From Udeniomyces pyricola (lineage: Eukaryota > Basidiomycota > Tremellomycetes > Cystofilobasidiales > Mrakiaceae): a DNA stretch of 64,000 nucleotides. Shown here piece by piece: positions 36,501-47,118 of the stretch; within the stretch, counting starts at the first letter, position 1; each line of letters starts with the position of its first letter. The notes beneath the pieces are model-generated. The model ran no database searches. It saw nothing but the letters and a program-made list of their open reading frames with translations, and was not told the origin of the DNA. The position numbers and the translations under genes were made by a program. The stretch lies in contig BCIK01000008.1 in NCBI GenBank assembly GCA_039545295.1, positions 574,487 to 638,486 on the forward strand, written 5' to 3'.

Positions 36501-38372
36501 ATCGCTTGAACCAGAGGGGGTGTATGTCAACGGTCTCGACGCAGCGAGAGGGGATGGTGTCCGGGTAGCCGAGCGAGCAGCGTTCGGACTTGGAGGACCA
36601 CGCGAGCGCGATTGGTAAGCGTCGTGATCGGTCGCAGGCAACGATGATCTGGTCGCAATGGGTGCAAGTCGGCGCAGAGATTCCCGCTCTTGCTGTTGAC
36701 GACGCTCCAGCTCCAGTCGCTCCTCTCGATGTCTTCTTCTTGCTTCCAGCTCGATTTGAGCCTCGGCACTCTGTTGATTCTCTCCCTCAAACGCATCTTC
36801 CTCCGCGGCGGTTGCAGCTGGTCGAGGCGAACGCCCATGACTCCCCCCAAGGCTTTCGTCGCTCCGACCTCGGCTCGGCGCGATCCTCTCGGGAGCGAAG
36901 GAGTAGGCAGCAAAACGGTCTTCCTCATCGCCATCAACACCGCCTTTAGTCTCCAGACTCGAAGACGTAGCCTCCTGGGGAACACCAGGAGAACTGGAAG
37001 AGTGGATCGTTGGGCTTTCAACGAGCTGCTGCTGTTCAGTGGCTGTCCGAGGAAATGCGAGCGGTGTCGGAGGTTGGATGACAAGCATCGGGTTGGATTC
37101 TTCTGTGACGGGAGTGTCTCGGGTGAGGGTAGTCTCTCCCTGACCGAGCGACGAGGACGCTGAATGGAATGACGACGCAGGGGTGTAGAAGACGTCGGCC
37201 TCGTCGGACGAGGAAGCATCGTATATGGATTTAGGGCGCGAGTTGCCGGAGATGGAAATAGGAGCAGTCGCCGAGATTGGGTGGGAGGACTCAAGGTGCT
37301 GATACCGAGGCTCGCGAGATTGGTGTGAGTGGCCGAGCTCGGAATCTGGGGGAGTGAGGGTCCCATACTTGAGAGGATTGCCGAGCACCAAGGGCGATGA
37401 CTGAGAATAAGGGAGCTCAGTGGTAGATGCTCTGCGGGAAGACTGTGCAGAGGCTGATCCCACAACTACCGACGTTGTTGGGAGGGAAGGAGCCTCGACA
37501 GGTGGTTGCAAGGGTTGAATGGGCAACCTGTTAGTGCCAATGACTGGTACGCCATACGACTGAACCGAGCTGGTGGTTGAGGCCGAAGTCGACGACCGCC
37601 TAGACTCATTAGGACTGATGCGAATAGGGCGAAGAGGTGGTGGCTGCTGTTCCTGCTGCTGGTAGTGGTGTCGAGAGGAAACATGGCGACTCGATTCGCT
37701 CGTGGCCCCGTCCTGGTAGGAGCTCTCTCCGGTCCGACTCCCCGCGGCTTGGACCTTGAGCCGCTCACTCTCAAGCTTCACGACATCGAATGGAGGCTCG
37801 TACCCCCGGTAAGGTGGCATGTTGCTCGCTGCTAATTCTCTAGCTCGATCGAGCTCCTGCTCTCTCTGCTTTGCCTGCCGCCTCTTTCTTCTCTCGCGTT
37901 TGCGCCGTCGTCGCTCCTCTTCATCCTCCGAGTCGGTCGAGTGGTCAGAGTCGAGGTGACTGCCTTGGTCGGTATCGCCGACGCGAGACTTGCGCAAACT
38001 AGGATGGATCCACTGCGCCGAGCCGCCCTGGACGACTGATTCCGAAGGGCGCCGAGCACGCGCCGCCGCGCCATGAGCGTCGTAAACGGGTTCGTATGCC
38101 AACTCGCTCCGCGAAGCGGTTGATCTCGTCTTGGAGCTCTTACCCTTACGTCTGCTGGGGGCCAGATTTGAGATTGGGACCGAGGAGGACGTCGAGGACG
38201 ATGAGACAACGGACGAGGGCGAGGCAGTGGTGAGGACGGACGGAGGGAGTCGTGGGTTGTTGGCTGTTCGAGCCGAGGAAGGAGGATGACGCGCCGGCTG
38301 AGTCGGGGCGCTGTTGGCGTAAGATTGCGAGGGCGCTCCAGTGAGGCTCTTCCAGAGGGATGGCTTGGGCAT
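33506..38372 (-). CDS. Long Ser-rich protein with C-terminal degenerate MDR (quinone oxidoreductase-like) domain
   Basis: Exons in transcript order: 35383-38372, 34242-35273, 33912-34093 and 33506-33705, giving 1467 residues. The first 1000 residues are disordered: Ser/Pro/Arg-rich, with short charged coiled segments (for example EEERRRRKRERRKRRQAK and a Glu/Arg-rich helix near residue 550). Exon two then begins a medium-chain dehydrogenase/reductase fold: VRIWAVALDAYDALAARDG, GFIPGRAFVGKVLEWGEG, FSRGDLVYGLVG and LPLLGIPAHRAV. Catalytic zinc ligands of the ADH type are absent. Between the first Rossmann strands there is a poly-Ser insert, and the usual glycine-rich loop is replaced by HQGSPDWAVGLLAAQEL, so cofactor binding is doubtful. 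The end VPFERGAEPFEAIPKG matches MDR proteins. A scaffold role is possible but is an inference. The start could lie further upstream (see the next entry). Confidence 0.75.
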
Positions 38373-38420
38373 CGCGCAAACGTAGCAAGGGTAGCGGAGA
38401 AAATCGACTGGGGCAAAGTT

Positions 38421-38769
38421 AAGCCTCTTGGAGGATTAGGCGATGGATTGTTGGTGTTAGGAAGAGATGACGCACTGGGAGACAAAGAAGGGGCTGGTTG
38501 GAAAAGAAAGGGTGGCCTAGGCTCTCTCGCCGGGTTTTGCTGGTGGAGGCGTTGACCGGTTGACCCTGCGAATTCGAATATTCGCAGCGGGCGGGGGCGT
38601 GGTTAGGGTGAAATGGTGGGTTGGCGCTGGAGTAAGCATATGTCGGCTGTGGAACAACCCCGTAGCAATAGGAAACAGGTTGAAAAAGAAAATCACCTCT
38701 CGAGCAGCGACGTAAGGGGGATCGTCAACGTTGGCAAGAAGTTCAGTTAACGAGGGAGGATTGATCATC
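38421..38769 (-). other. Possible upstream exons or small ORF of the MDR-fusion gene
   Basis: A frame beginning MINPPSLTELLANVDDPP at 38769 is followed by a donor at 38697 (GAG/GTGATT), and a 50-nt intron would lead to a Tyr/Asn/Pro-rich segment ending near 38475. A further 49-nt intron with a CTAAC branch motif could bring this into frame with the 38372 ATG. The alternative is an independent short gene or an upstream ORF in the leader. The evidence is splice logic only. Confidence 0.3.
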
Positions 38770-39164
38770 AGGAGGAGACGACGCGCGAGCGATGACCGAA
38801 TATTGATGATCGAACATCGATTCCGATCGTTTAAACGACTCCGATCAAGGAGGCAATAAACTCGGGGGTGTCAGCGCGTTAGGGCGTAACGGAAGTAATG
38901 AGTGTGACCTAGCACATGACGTAATAAAGATGCGTGTAACGGGCGGCGCCGCCAATGTGCAGGCCGCAGGTTCCATATCTATCAGACCCGCATATCCTCT
39001 CGAAACCGTCCAAACTGATCGCGACGAGTCTGCATTACGTCGGAATAAACATAGATGAGGTTGCATGTGTCGAGTCGCCCTGTCCACAACAGAGGTCTCT
39101 TGGCTAATTCTGACAGCGCCGCTAAATATATTAGCGTCGGCCTGTCAACAGGAAGAGAAAATTC

Positions 39165-40479
39165 TCATAATCCTAGATTCGATACATCCTCCCAATCCAG
39201 CCCCCTTCTCTCCCTCTTCTCTCCCGCTCCAACTAGGATATCTTCGACACACTGTGCAAACTCGCGAAACGTTCGCATTTCCTCGTCGGTCAAACCCATA
39301 CCCTCTCGCCTCTCCTTCTCCTCCTCTCCTTCGACAGCCGGACCGTGCCAACCACCTCTTCCACCTCTCCCTCGACCCCTTCCTCTACCACGACCGCCTC
39401 GACCGCGACCACCGCCTTGCGATGGAGGGGGGGTAGCCGAGATGAGCATCGGAGGAAGCACGCCGAGCGCTTCTTTGAGGTATTGGTCCTTGATCGAAAG
39501 AGCTTGATGACGCGTAGTTGTCCCAGATAGAGTATTAATCTTTTCCAACAGTGGAGGAAGAATGGGGTTTGCCAATATCCGACGAAGTTCGACCGAGGTA
39601 GCTGAACGTAGCCAAAAGGCGAAGAAAGCAAGGGCGGAGGAAAAGACAAGGTGGAATTGAGTAGACGGTCAGTCTTTATATATTAATGTTTACTTCTCGT
39701 GATAATGATATGGAGGTTTGAAAGGTGGCATCCCTCAAAATGTAACCTAGGTACCCAAGGCAAATGATTAAAAAGAAAGGCGACAAACCTATGGCCATGA
39801 GTTCATCCCTTCTCAGCGGCTTGGGTTCATCCCTAGCCAGAGGGTCACCCGCACCTGCCTCTAGCTCTGCATCCTCGGATTCAGTAGGCCAGTTGAGCGA
39901 GGACAAAGCACGTAGAGGAGGAGTGGGAGGGGCCGGTTCGGGCAAGGAGCTAGGGGCATTCGGTAGAACAGGAGGAAGCGACTGTGTAACAGCGTCATTT
40001 GAGGGGTGGGTTTGAAGCAGGTCGTTCTGTATTAGTGGGTCCGATGCATCTGTCTGAAGAGTCCGTGGCGTCGGCGGAAGGGAATTAGGAGCAGGCCGTT
40101 GGGTGGGATTACTGTCTTGAGGTGCAGAAGGTGGTGGTGGTGGCTGGAGCTGCGTGCATGTCTCGGCTATAGACGATGGGAGCGAATTGAACGACAGAGG
40201 AAGGGCTATAAGTTCGCTTTCTGTGTTAATTTTCTAGCACCACAAAGCCTTGAAAGCTACCTTTGTGTTTCTTGTAGCAAGGGACGGAACAGCTGTCAAG
40301 GAGGGAGGAGGGGGGAGGAGGGCAAGTCGCAAGCAATGTGAGCGTGCAGAACTGGGAATGGGAGGCTGACGACCCCAAAAGAATGATAGAGAATCTCACT
40401 ATACGACACTGCAGGTACTACACTTATACTTGAATTGGTTGTCGTTGCATATTTGACAGGGGATTTTCTTGGGTGGCAT
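39165..40479 (-). CDS. HIT1: HIT-type zinc-finger protein, Hit1/ZNHIT3 homologue, with RGG tract
   Basis: Exons in transcript order: 40400-40479, 40261-40292, 39789-40220 and 39165-39601, giving 326 residues. The zf-HIT domain sits at the N-terminus: C8, C11, C20, C23, C28, C32 and H36 in a C-x2-C-x8-C-x2-C-x4-C-x3-C-x3-H pattern. After a Pro-rich linker comes the family motif LSSLNWP ... DPLARDEPKPLRRDELMAI, then RRILANPILPPLLEKI. Yeast Hit1 and human ZNHIT3 bind Rsa1/NUFIP to assemble box C/D snoRNPs. Unusually, about residues 244-266 form a pure Gly-Arg repeat, an RGG-like RNA-binding or methylated region. The second intron (40221-40260) is only 40 nt. The gene is divergently paired with SKI8. 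Confidence 0.88.
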
Positions 40480-40695
40480 CGTCGCGTGGTGAAGTTTGAA
40501 GAGTAGGCGTCGACGGGTGGAGAATTAGCTGGATGGACGGATGAATGGACGGATGGATGGATGAGTGCGAGGCGGATGAAGGCGAAACTTGGTTCAACGT
40601 TCAAGCAGCTGGTGATCAACCTCTCCAACTTATGTAGCCTCGGATTGATCATTGGTTTGGTCCAACCATTACGACTCTACAACTAATCTTTCGTC
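40480..40695. promoter_or_regulatory. 216-bp divergent promoter shared by HIT1 and SKI8
   Basis: The two start codons face away from each other with only 216 bp between them, so core promoters and both leaders must be shared or overlap. A direct repeat of a GGATGGACGGAT type (about 40530-40562) lies on the HIT1 side. No consensus TATA box is seen. Confidence 0.6.
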
Positions 40696-42795
40696 ATGGT
40701 AAGGTCATCGAGATCATGTCGTGCTTCAGGTTTCGGACGACATCTTCTGATAGTCTACTGGCTTGGCTGACTGTTCCATTCTCTACTCCTTAGAGCGTTC
40801 AATACCTTGCTACGCACGATTCCGAGCCAAGTCCGTCTTTCTCTCTCCCTTTCTGGATTCATCCAGCTCATCTGGCTTGATCTCTTGCATCTACGACTAT
40901 GATATCCGAGAGCGCTTGACAAGACTTACTAACTGCTGCCTCTGATGTTATGACGTGAACAGGTCAGGACGCGATCTGGGGCGTCAAATGGACAGCCAAG
41001 GACGAGGTCATTTCAATCGGTGCTGATGGAGGGCTCAAGGTCTGGTAAGTCGGTCTTTCGTCTGCGTCATCAGCGCTCATCTCGTCTATCGAGCTAGACG
41101 ACCCTCGACAGTGTCAAGCCCATCGGCATATCATGCGTGCTTGCCAGTATATGTCGTAGTTAGGAGGGGTGCCTTGCGATTTTAGATCTAGTGAACTCTT
41201 CACGCGTCGAGACGTCCGAGGTCTGACGTATGCCTGTGATTGCTGACCTTTGGCTCCACCATATCTCAATTCTCTCTCCTTCGCCTTCTCTCTTGATCCT
41301 CCTCCTCCTTCTACTGTTCTCTACTTGCACTATCCTCGCGTGATCCCCTTAGGGAACCGACGGGAGCTCTCAAGCACGCCCCTACCCCTCATCCTCTTGG
41401 CCTTGTATCGCTTTCCGTACCTACCTCCGGCGACACCGTACTCACCAACGCTATCGATGGTACCACGACGCTCTATTCTCTCACTGACGGTGAATGCTCC
41501 ATCTTGGGCAAGCATGAATCCTTCTCCGGTGAGAGGAACGCTGAAGGCGGAAGGAACACTAGCTGGACGGCCGCGATCCACCCGGAAGGAGACTCATTCG
41601 CGACTGCCGGAGCTGGAGGCAAGGTCTACCTCCGAAATGCGAAGCCGACTGCAGCTGGCAGTGCTGACGGAGGCGACGAAGATGGCGAGTCTGGGTTCGG
41701 ATCCGAGTTGAGGGTTCTTGATACGGGCAAGGGAAAGTTTGGTATGAACCTGCAATACGTAAGTTCCCCTTGTCCCCAATGCGTCGGCATGTCTCTTGCT
41801 GAGCAGGTCATGACTCGATTTGATTGACCGACATTCTGTTTGTCACCTTGGTACTTTGACACCTCGATTGCTCCAAACTTTGACGGAATTTAGAGCCCCG
41901 ACGGTCGATCATTAGCCCTTGCGAACGAATCCGGACAGATCCATATCTTTGACGTCGAATCTGGTGCTCTGGCCGCATCGTACAACTCACACAACGTCTG
42001 CGTACGAGCACTCAGCTGGTCACCCGATAGTCAGGTTCGCATCCTTTATATATCTATCACTCACTAGCCAGCATACACCTCTTTCTTTCTTTCTTCCTTT
42101 CTTTTTTTCTGTCAACTTTCGCCGTCTCTGTTTGTTGACACGTGATTGATTACCTACCCCAACGTTTCCTTGTTACGGTTGGCACTACTTCCTTTCAGTT
42201 CCTCTACTCTGGCTCGGACGACAAAACCATCATCCTTCACGACGTCCGGACATCGACGCGCGGCACGTCTGCCGTCGGTCCTGGTTCTGGACCCATCTCA
42301 ACTTTGACTGGCCACACCTCCTGGGTTCTCTCTCTCGATGCCTCTCCCGATGGCCGTCTCCTCCTCTCTGGCTCTGCCGACAAGAGTGTCAAGCTCTGGG
42401 ACGTCCGAGCTGGCGGTGGAGGAGGTCAAAAGGGTGGATGCGTTGGCACGTTTGGTGGGGATGGAGAAGTTTGGGGCGTCGCTTGGAGACCAATGGCGGC
42501 TGATGAGACCGAGGTTGGGAAGCGATTTGTTTCGGGAGGAGATGAAAAAATCGTCAAGTGAGTGATTGTTTCTCTTCTCGAGCTGTGGTCTCTAGACGTT
42601 GACAGTATACGATGGCGAAACGTCATTCGTCGTGACCTCGGAGCGATATGGTTGACTGATGTTCTCTCTCGTTTTTCTCGGGTTTTTTTTTTCTTTCTTT
42701 CTTTCTTTCTTTCTTTTTCTTTACTCGTTCGCCCTCTTTTTGAAACCACCCATGTGGATGTGTGTAAAAGATGGTGGCGAGCTGCCGGTGTCTGA
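40696..42795 (+). CDS. SKI8: Ski complex WD40 subunit Ski8/WDR61
   Basis: Exons 40696-40698, 40794-40830, 40963-41044, 41353-41758, 41894-42034, 42199-42557 and 42771-42795 give 350 residues. The first coding exon is only the ATG, directly followed by GTAAGG. The protein is a WD40 propeller; blades are recognisable at DAIWGVKWTAKDEVISIGAD, TSWTAAIHPEGDSFATAG, SPDGRSLALANESGQIHIF, RALSWSPDSQFLYSGSDDKT, SWVLSLDASPDGRLLLSGSA and VWGVAWRP. The C-terminus KWWRAAGV matches the short conserved Ski8 tail. Ski8 acts with Ski2 and Ski3 to feed mRNAs to the cytoplasmic exosome; in some fungi it also serves meiotic recombination and the Paf1 complex. The 308-nt third intron is the longest in the gene. 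Confidence 0.9.
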
Positions 42796-43928
42796 TGACG
42801 GTAGTGATGACGAGACACAATGACATGCAATATGCGAATGCGATGGAAACTCGATCGGCTTGTTGTTGTTACGTTTCTTGGCCTCGCAGCATGCATGAGA
42901 ATGACGCGGCATCAACTAAGGTGAGCCATGCATGGTCAACAACACGAGCTACGGGACGGTGACAAGGTGGATGGCGCGCGCCGTCTGTGGGCAAGGGTTG
43001 ATGTAGGTGTACGTGATAGGAGCTTCAATATAAAACAGGAGGTCGACCGATTCCCCTTAGATGGACGATGCGAGCGAAAAGTGGGAGCGCTTGTGAAGCA
43101 GCGTCGCGCTCCTCAGCTCGGGGGCTGTGTTGGATCGGGGTCGATCGATTGAGCGCGACTCGTGTATGGCAGGCAACATGAGGCGCGTCGTGGAGATGGA
43201 TTGGTTGGTGAAAGCACATCGACTGCTCTGATCGCGCTGGCTGACTGGCTGGGCGTGGATGGACGCGAGGAACGTTGTCGTACGAGAAGGACCCGAAGCA
43301 AAGGGTAGGGTGGATGAGCGCGTATTAGAAGAAGAACAAACGACTAAGCTGATCTGATCTGATGGGAAGCGGACCGTGCGGGATCGAACGGAGCAGAGTG
43401 AGAAGCGGGGTAAATCAAGAATGGGCTTGGGAAAGCGAGCGTGTGGGCAAAGGGTTTGACTTTCCCCGCTCTTGACGTCTCCGTCTCGACCTGGCCCTTT
43501 ATTTCTCTTCGTGGCTCGTCTCCCCTCCCCTCCCCTCCGTCCTTCTTTCTTCAACTTCCACTTGCCCGTCCCCAACCCAACCCTCCAACCCACGCCCCCA
43601 TCACCACCCTTTCCCGTCAGTCCCACCCGCTTTATCTACTCGCCCATCCTGACCCTCCCCCCCCTTTACACGTCTCGCTTCACTCCCCATCATCAAGGAC
43701 GGCCTCCCTGGCGCATGTCACAGGCCCATCGCTTCATCCAGGCGGGAGGGGAAACGGTTGGAGGCCATCACGGCTTCCTTCCATCTCATCCCCCTCAACC
43801 CTGGACCCACGTCTCCTCTCGGACCCTCCTCTTCACCTCTCTCCTTCGTCTCTCGTGCTGACGTTGCCCGGTTACCCCCTTCCTTTCTTGTCTCGCTCAT
43901 CAGACCAACTCATCAACCCACACATAAC
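42796..43928. other. SKI8 3' flank and promoter/leader of the 14-3-3 gene
   Basis: The right half (43480-43928) is strongly pyrimidine-rich and probably the transcribed leader of the 14-3-3 gene, ending at a good splice donor at 43929. Open frames here are compositional. Confidence 0.45.
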
Positions 43929-44641
43929 GTGAGTCGGCATGCCCTTGCGTCACGCTGCGGCTCTGTTTTTTTCCTCTGTCACTTGCTCCCCCCCCTCCCC
44001 CCGTCTCCTTCCCCCTCCCCTCTCTTTGCTTCTTCTCGAGCTCGCCCTCCTCGATGTTTTGGTCACCTCACGGCCTTGAGCCCTGACTTCTTTTTACCGA
44101 GGCTCACATCTCGATGCATGATGACGAGGGGTGCTCAGTGGCCGTGTGAAGCGAGTTGCACGCGGTCCGAGAGAGGGAGGATCACCAGAGAGGCAGAGGC
44201 TCGAGGACGGGCGAGATGCGCTGTTTCCAGGGCAGGCGGGGAGGAGAGCGCGGCTGTCTGGATGTGACGGGGGAAGCTGGCCCAGATGGATTGTCCTGGT
44301 CGGCTTGCCTCTTCATCTCACTGTCCCTCTCGTGATGGTCAGGCATGCCGTGTAGTCTCTCCCTAGCCAGGGGTATCGATCCATCACGGCCTTGTTCCTA
44401 TGTGGTCTTTGCGATGCAAAGTGATGTGGCGCGTGCGCGTCTCGTCACCCCCTCTCCCCTCTTCGAGGATTCCACGCATGCCTCCTGCCTTCGCCTCTTC
44501 GCCCTCTTGATCTGCTCCGCTCAATCCATTGTCACACGCTCCGCTCTGCTTCTATACCCTTCGCCTTGGACTGTATGCTGACGTTTCTTTACCCCTCTAT
44601 CCTCTTGTCCCGCTTACCCGTTCCTCTGTCTTCCTCCTCAG
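43929..44641 (+). other. Predicted 5' UTR intron of the 14-3-3 gene
   Basis: Donor AAC/GTGAGT at 43929 and acceptor CCTCAG ending at 44641, one base before the ATG at 44643. At 713 nt it is longer than any coding intron here. Long leader introns are common in highly expressed basidiomycete genes and often enhance expression. The acceptor is well supported; the donor is the best candidate of several. Confidence 0.55.
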
Positions 44642-44642
44642 A

Positions 44643-45973
44643 ATGGCTGACTCTCGAGAAGACTCTGTTTACCTCGCCAAGCTCGCTGAGCAGGCTGAGC
44701 GATACGAGGGTACGTCACATCTCGCGTTGTGCCTCATCTCTCCCTCTCTTTTTTCTTCATCTCTTTGCATCGCCACATTTGATCTCGCCTTTCAGCTTGC
44801 GTAATTTTTGGAGGCAGATGCGGCTCAGTGCCATTCAACTTGTATCATGGTTGGCTGATAATTCCTATCCATGTTACCCTCTTTCTTTCTCTTGTACTCT
44901 CCCCTCTCTCCCTTCCCCATCTGCAGAGATGGTCGAGAACATGAAGCGCGTTGCTTCCTCGGATCAGGAGCTCACCGTCGAGGAGCGAAACCTCCTCTCG
45001 GTTGCCTACAAGAACGTCATTGGAGCGCGACGAGCCTCGTGGAGGATCGTTTCGTCCATTGAACAGAAGGAGGAGTCCAAGGGTAACGAGACCCAGGTCA
45101 CCATGATCAAGGGCTACAGGGAGAAGATCGAGTCCGAGCTTGCCAAGATCTGCGAGGACATCCTTGAGGTCCTCGACAAGCACCTCATTCCCTCGGCCGC
45201 TTCGGGAGAGTCCAAGGTCTTCTACCACAAGATGTACGTCGCAATTCCAAGGCGTGGACTTGTTTTTGTGTTATTGGATTTAAACCGATCCTGATACTCG
45301 CTTGTTTGCCTCTTCATTTCTACCGATGCATCTTGTCTTACTCAGGATGGGAGACTACCACCGATACCTCGCCGAGTTCGCCACTGGTGACAAGCGCAAG
45401 GACTCGGCCGACAAGTCGCTCGAGGCTTACAAGGCCGCTTCCGACGTTGCCGTTACCGAGCTCCCTCCTACTCACCCCATCCGATTGGGTTTGGCCCTCA
45501 ACTTCTCGGTCTTCTACTACGAGATCCTCAACTCTCGTATGTACCGTCCTATGGTGTTATTTTGCAGCTGTTGTGTTGGGCGTGCGAACTGAGCTACTGG
45601 CTTACTGACCCATCGCTTTTCTTCTCGTTTTGTCTTGATTTGTTTGGTATGGATTCGTTTTCGCAGCCGACCGTGCTTGCCACCTTGCCAAGCAGGCTTT
45701 CGACGACGCTATTGCCGAGCCCGACACCCTTTCGGAGGAGAGCTACAAGGACTCGACCCTCATCATGCAGCTTCTCCGAGACAACCTGACCCTTTGGTAA
45801 GCCTTGAATCTCACCTTTTCATCTTTCTCTGATGCGCCTCAAAGACAAGACGTCTGACCATACTCTTCAACTTGTCCACTCACAGGACCTCGGACATGCA
45901 GGAGTCGGAGTCCAAGGCCGAGCCCAAGGAGGAGGAGGCCCCTGCTGCCCCTGCCCCTGCCGCTGAGGAATAG
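44643..45973 (+). CDS. BMH1: 14-3-3 phosphopeptide-binding protein
   Basis: Exons 44643-44709, 44927-45233, 45346-45536, 45667-45796 and 45886-45973 give 260 residues. Canonical 14-3-3 signatures are intact: [21 protein letters not shown] (with the Lys and Arg of the phosphate pocket), [16 protein letters not shown] (second Arg-Tyr pair), [11 protein letters not shown] and [19 protein letters not shown]. The tail is acidic and Ala/Pro-rich. It dimerises and binds pSer/pThr clients in signalling, cell-cycle and metabolic control. Codon bias is strong, similar to uL2, which fits abundant expression. It is probably the main isoform, but only one copy is in view. Confidence 0.98.
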
Positions 45974-47118
45974 ATTACTTTCTTGCTATGATGGATGGGC
46001 GTGTCTCTTCTTCTCGGTTTCTTCCCGTTGTTGCGTCGTGTCTCTTTCCCCCTTTCAAGATCTCGCTCTCTCCTATGGTTCTTTCAAACTCGTGCTCGCC
46101 CGCATTCGTCTTCGCCTTCGCCTTCCTCTCCTTTCTCATTACACACTCCATCCCCTCTTTTCTCACCCTCTCCCCCTTCTCAAAGCTCAATCAACCTCCC
46201 TTTCACGCTTCTATTCCATTGTTTTCTTCATTCGAACACATCTATACTTGTGTGTGTGTGTGTGTCTGTCTGTCTTTGCTGTGTGAGAGAGAGAGAGAGA
46301 GAGTGGCATCATCTTTTGTGAGCAGAAAACAGTTGGGCGCGTGATGAAGGTAGAAGAAAAAGAAAGAGAAAAAAAAAACTAAGAAAGCAGCAGAGAGGAA
46401 AAAGTTGACATGTTAGATAAATTGTATGCGAATGGTCCACACTGGTCCACATGGTCGAGCTGATCGAGTCAAGCTGATCGGGTCAAGCTGATCGGGTCAA
46501 GCTGATCGGGTCGAGCGCCCAGCTGAGTGGGTTTGACGAACTGACGTGACGACGTCGACGTCGATCGTTTCCCTTGGAACGCGTCAACCCGCCGCCAACC
46601 GCGCCAACGTTCAACCACCTTCAATCATCCTCCGCTTCATCCGTTTCAACCTCTGCTCTGTCCATTTGGCATAGGTCCCTTGCTTCTTGGCCCCGCTCTT
46701 GTTCAAACCGACACCTATCTGCTACGTATAGCAATACGCTCCTCTTGCGATCTCCACTTTCAATGGTCAGCCCCCTCTCCCCCTTCCCTTTCTCCCTCTT
46801 TCGGCTTCTCCGGCCTACCCTCGGCCAGTCCAATGGTCGATCCTTCGGTCGAGCCGGAGACCTGCTCCCACTGGTATCCTGCTCACTCACGACCCACGGC
46901 TTTTGAATTCTTGCATACACGCTTCGCAACTCCTCACGCGCCTTCCTCGCCGACGCCCCAATCGCGTCATTCAAAATCAACCCGCCGACATCGTCGTCTC
47001 GTTCAGGACTCGCCGCCTTCCTCGTTCGAGGTTGAGACTCCGCCCGGTCATCCTGTCCAGACGCCCGGAGCAGAAACAGCCTTGAATCCGTTTCTGCCAG
47101 ATTTCTCCGTCAGTTTGG
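45974..47118. other. 14-3-3 3' flank and promoter of the histidine kinase
   Basis: T/C-rich 3' flank with (GT)n at 46249-46264 and (GA)n at 46284-46301, followed by a 14-bp tandem repeat (separate entry). An open frame at 46680-47132 is Pro/Ser-rich and ends at a stop within the start region of the kinase gene; it may be leader. Confidence 0.4.
46458..46513. repeat. Tandem repeat, four copies of a 14-bp unit
   Basis: The unit AGCTGATCGGGTCA is repeated four times head to tail, the first copy with one substitution and the last with one. It lies about 600-660 bp upstream of the likely kinase start. Just before it, a 12-bp direct repeat (TGGTCCACAC/TGGTCCACAT) is seen at about 46434-46454. Half-sites TGATCGGGTCA could be protein-binding, but no factor is known to me. 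Confidence 0.85.
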
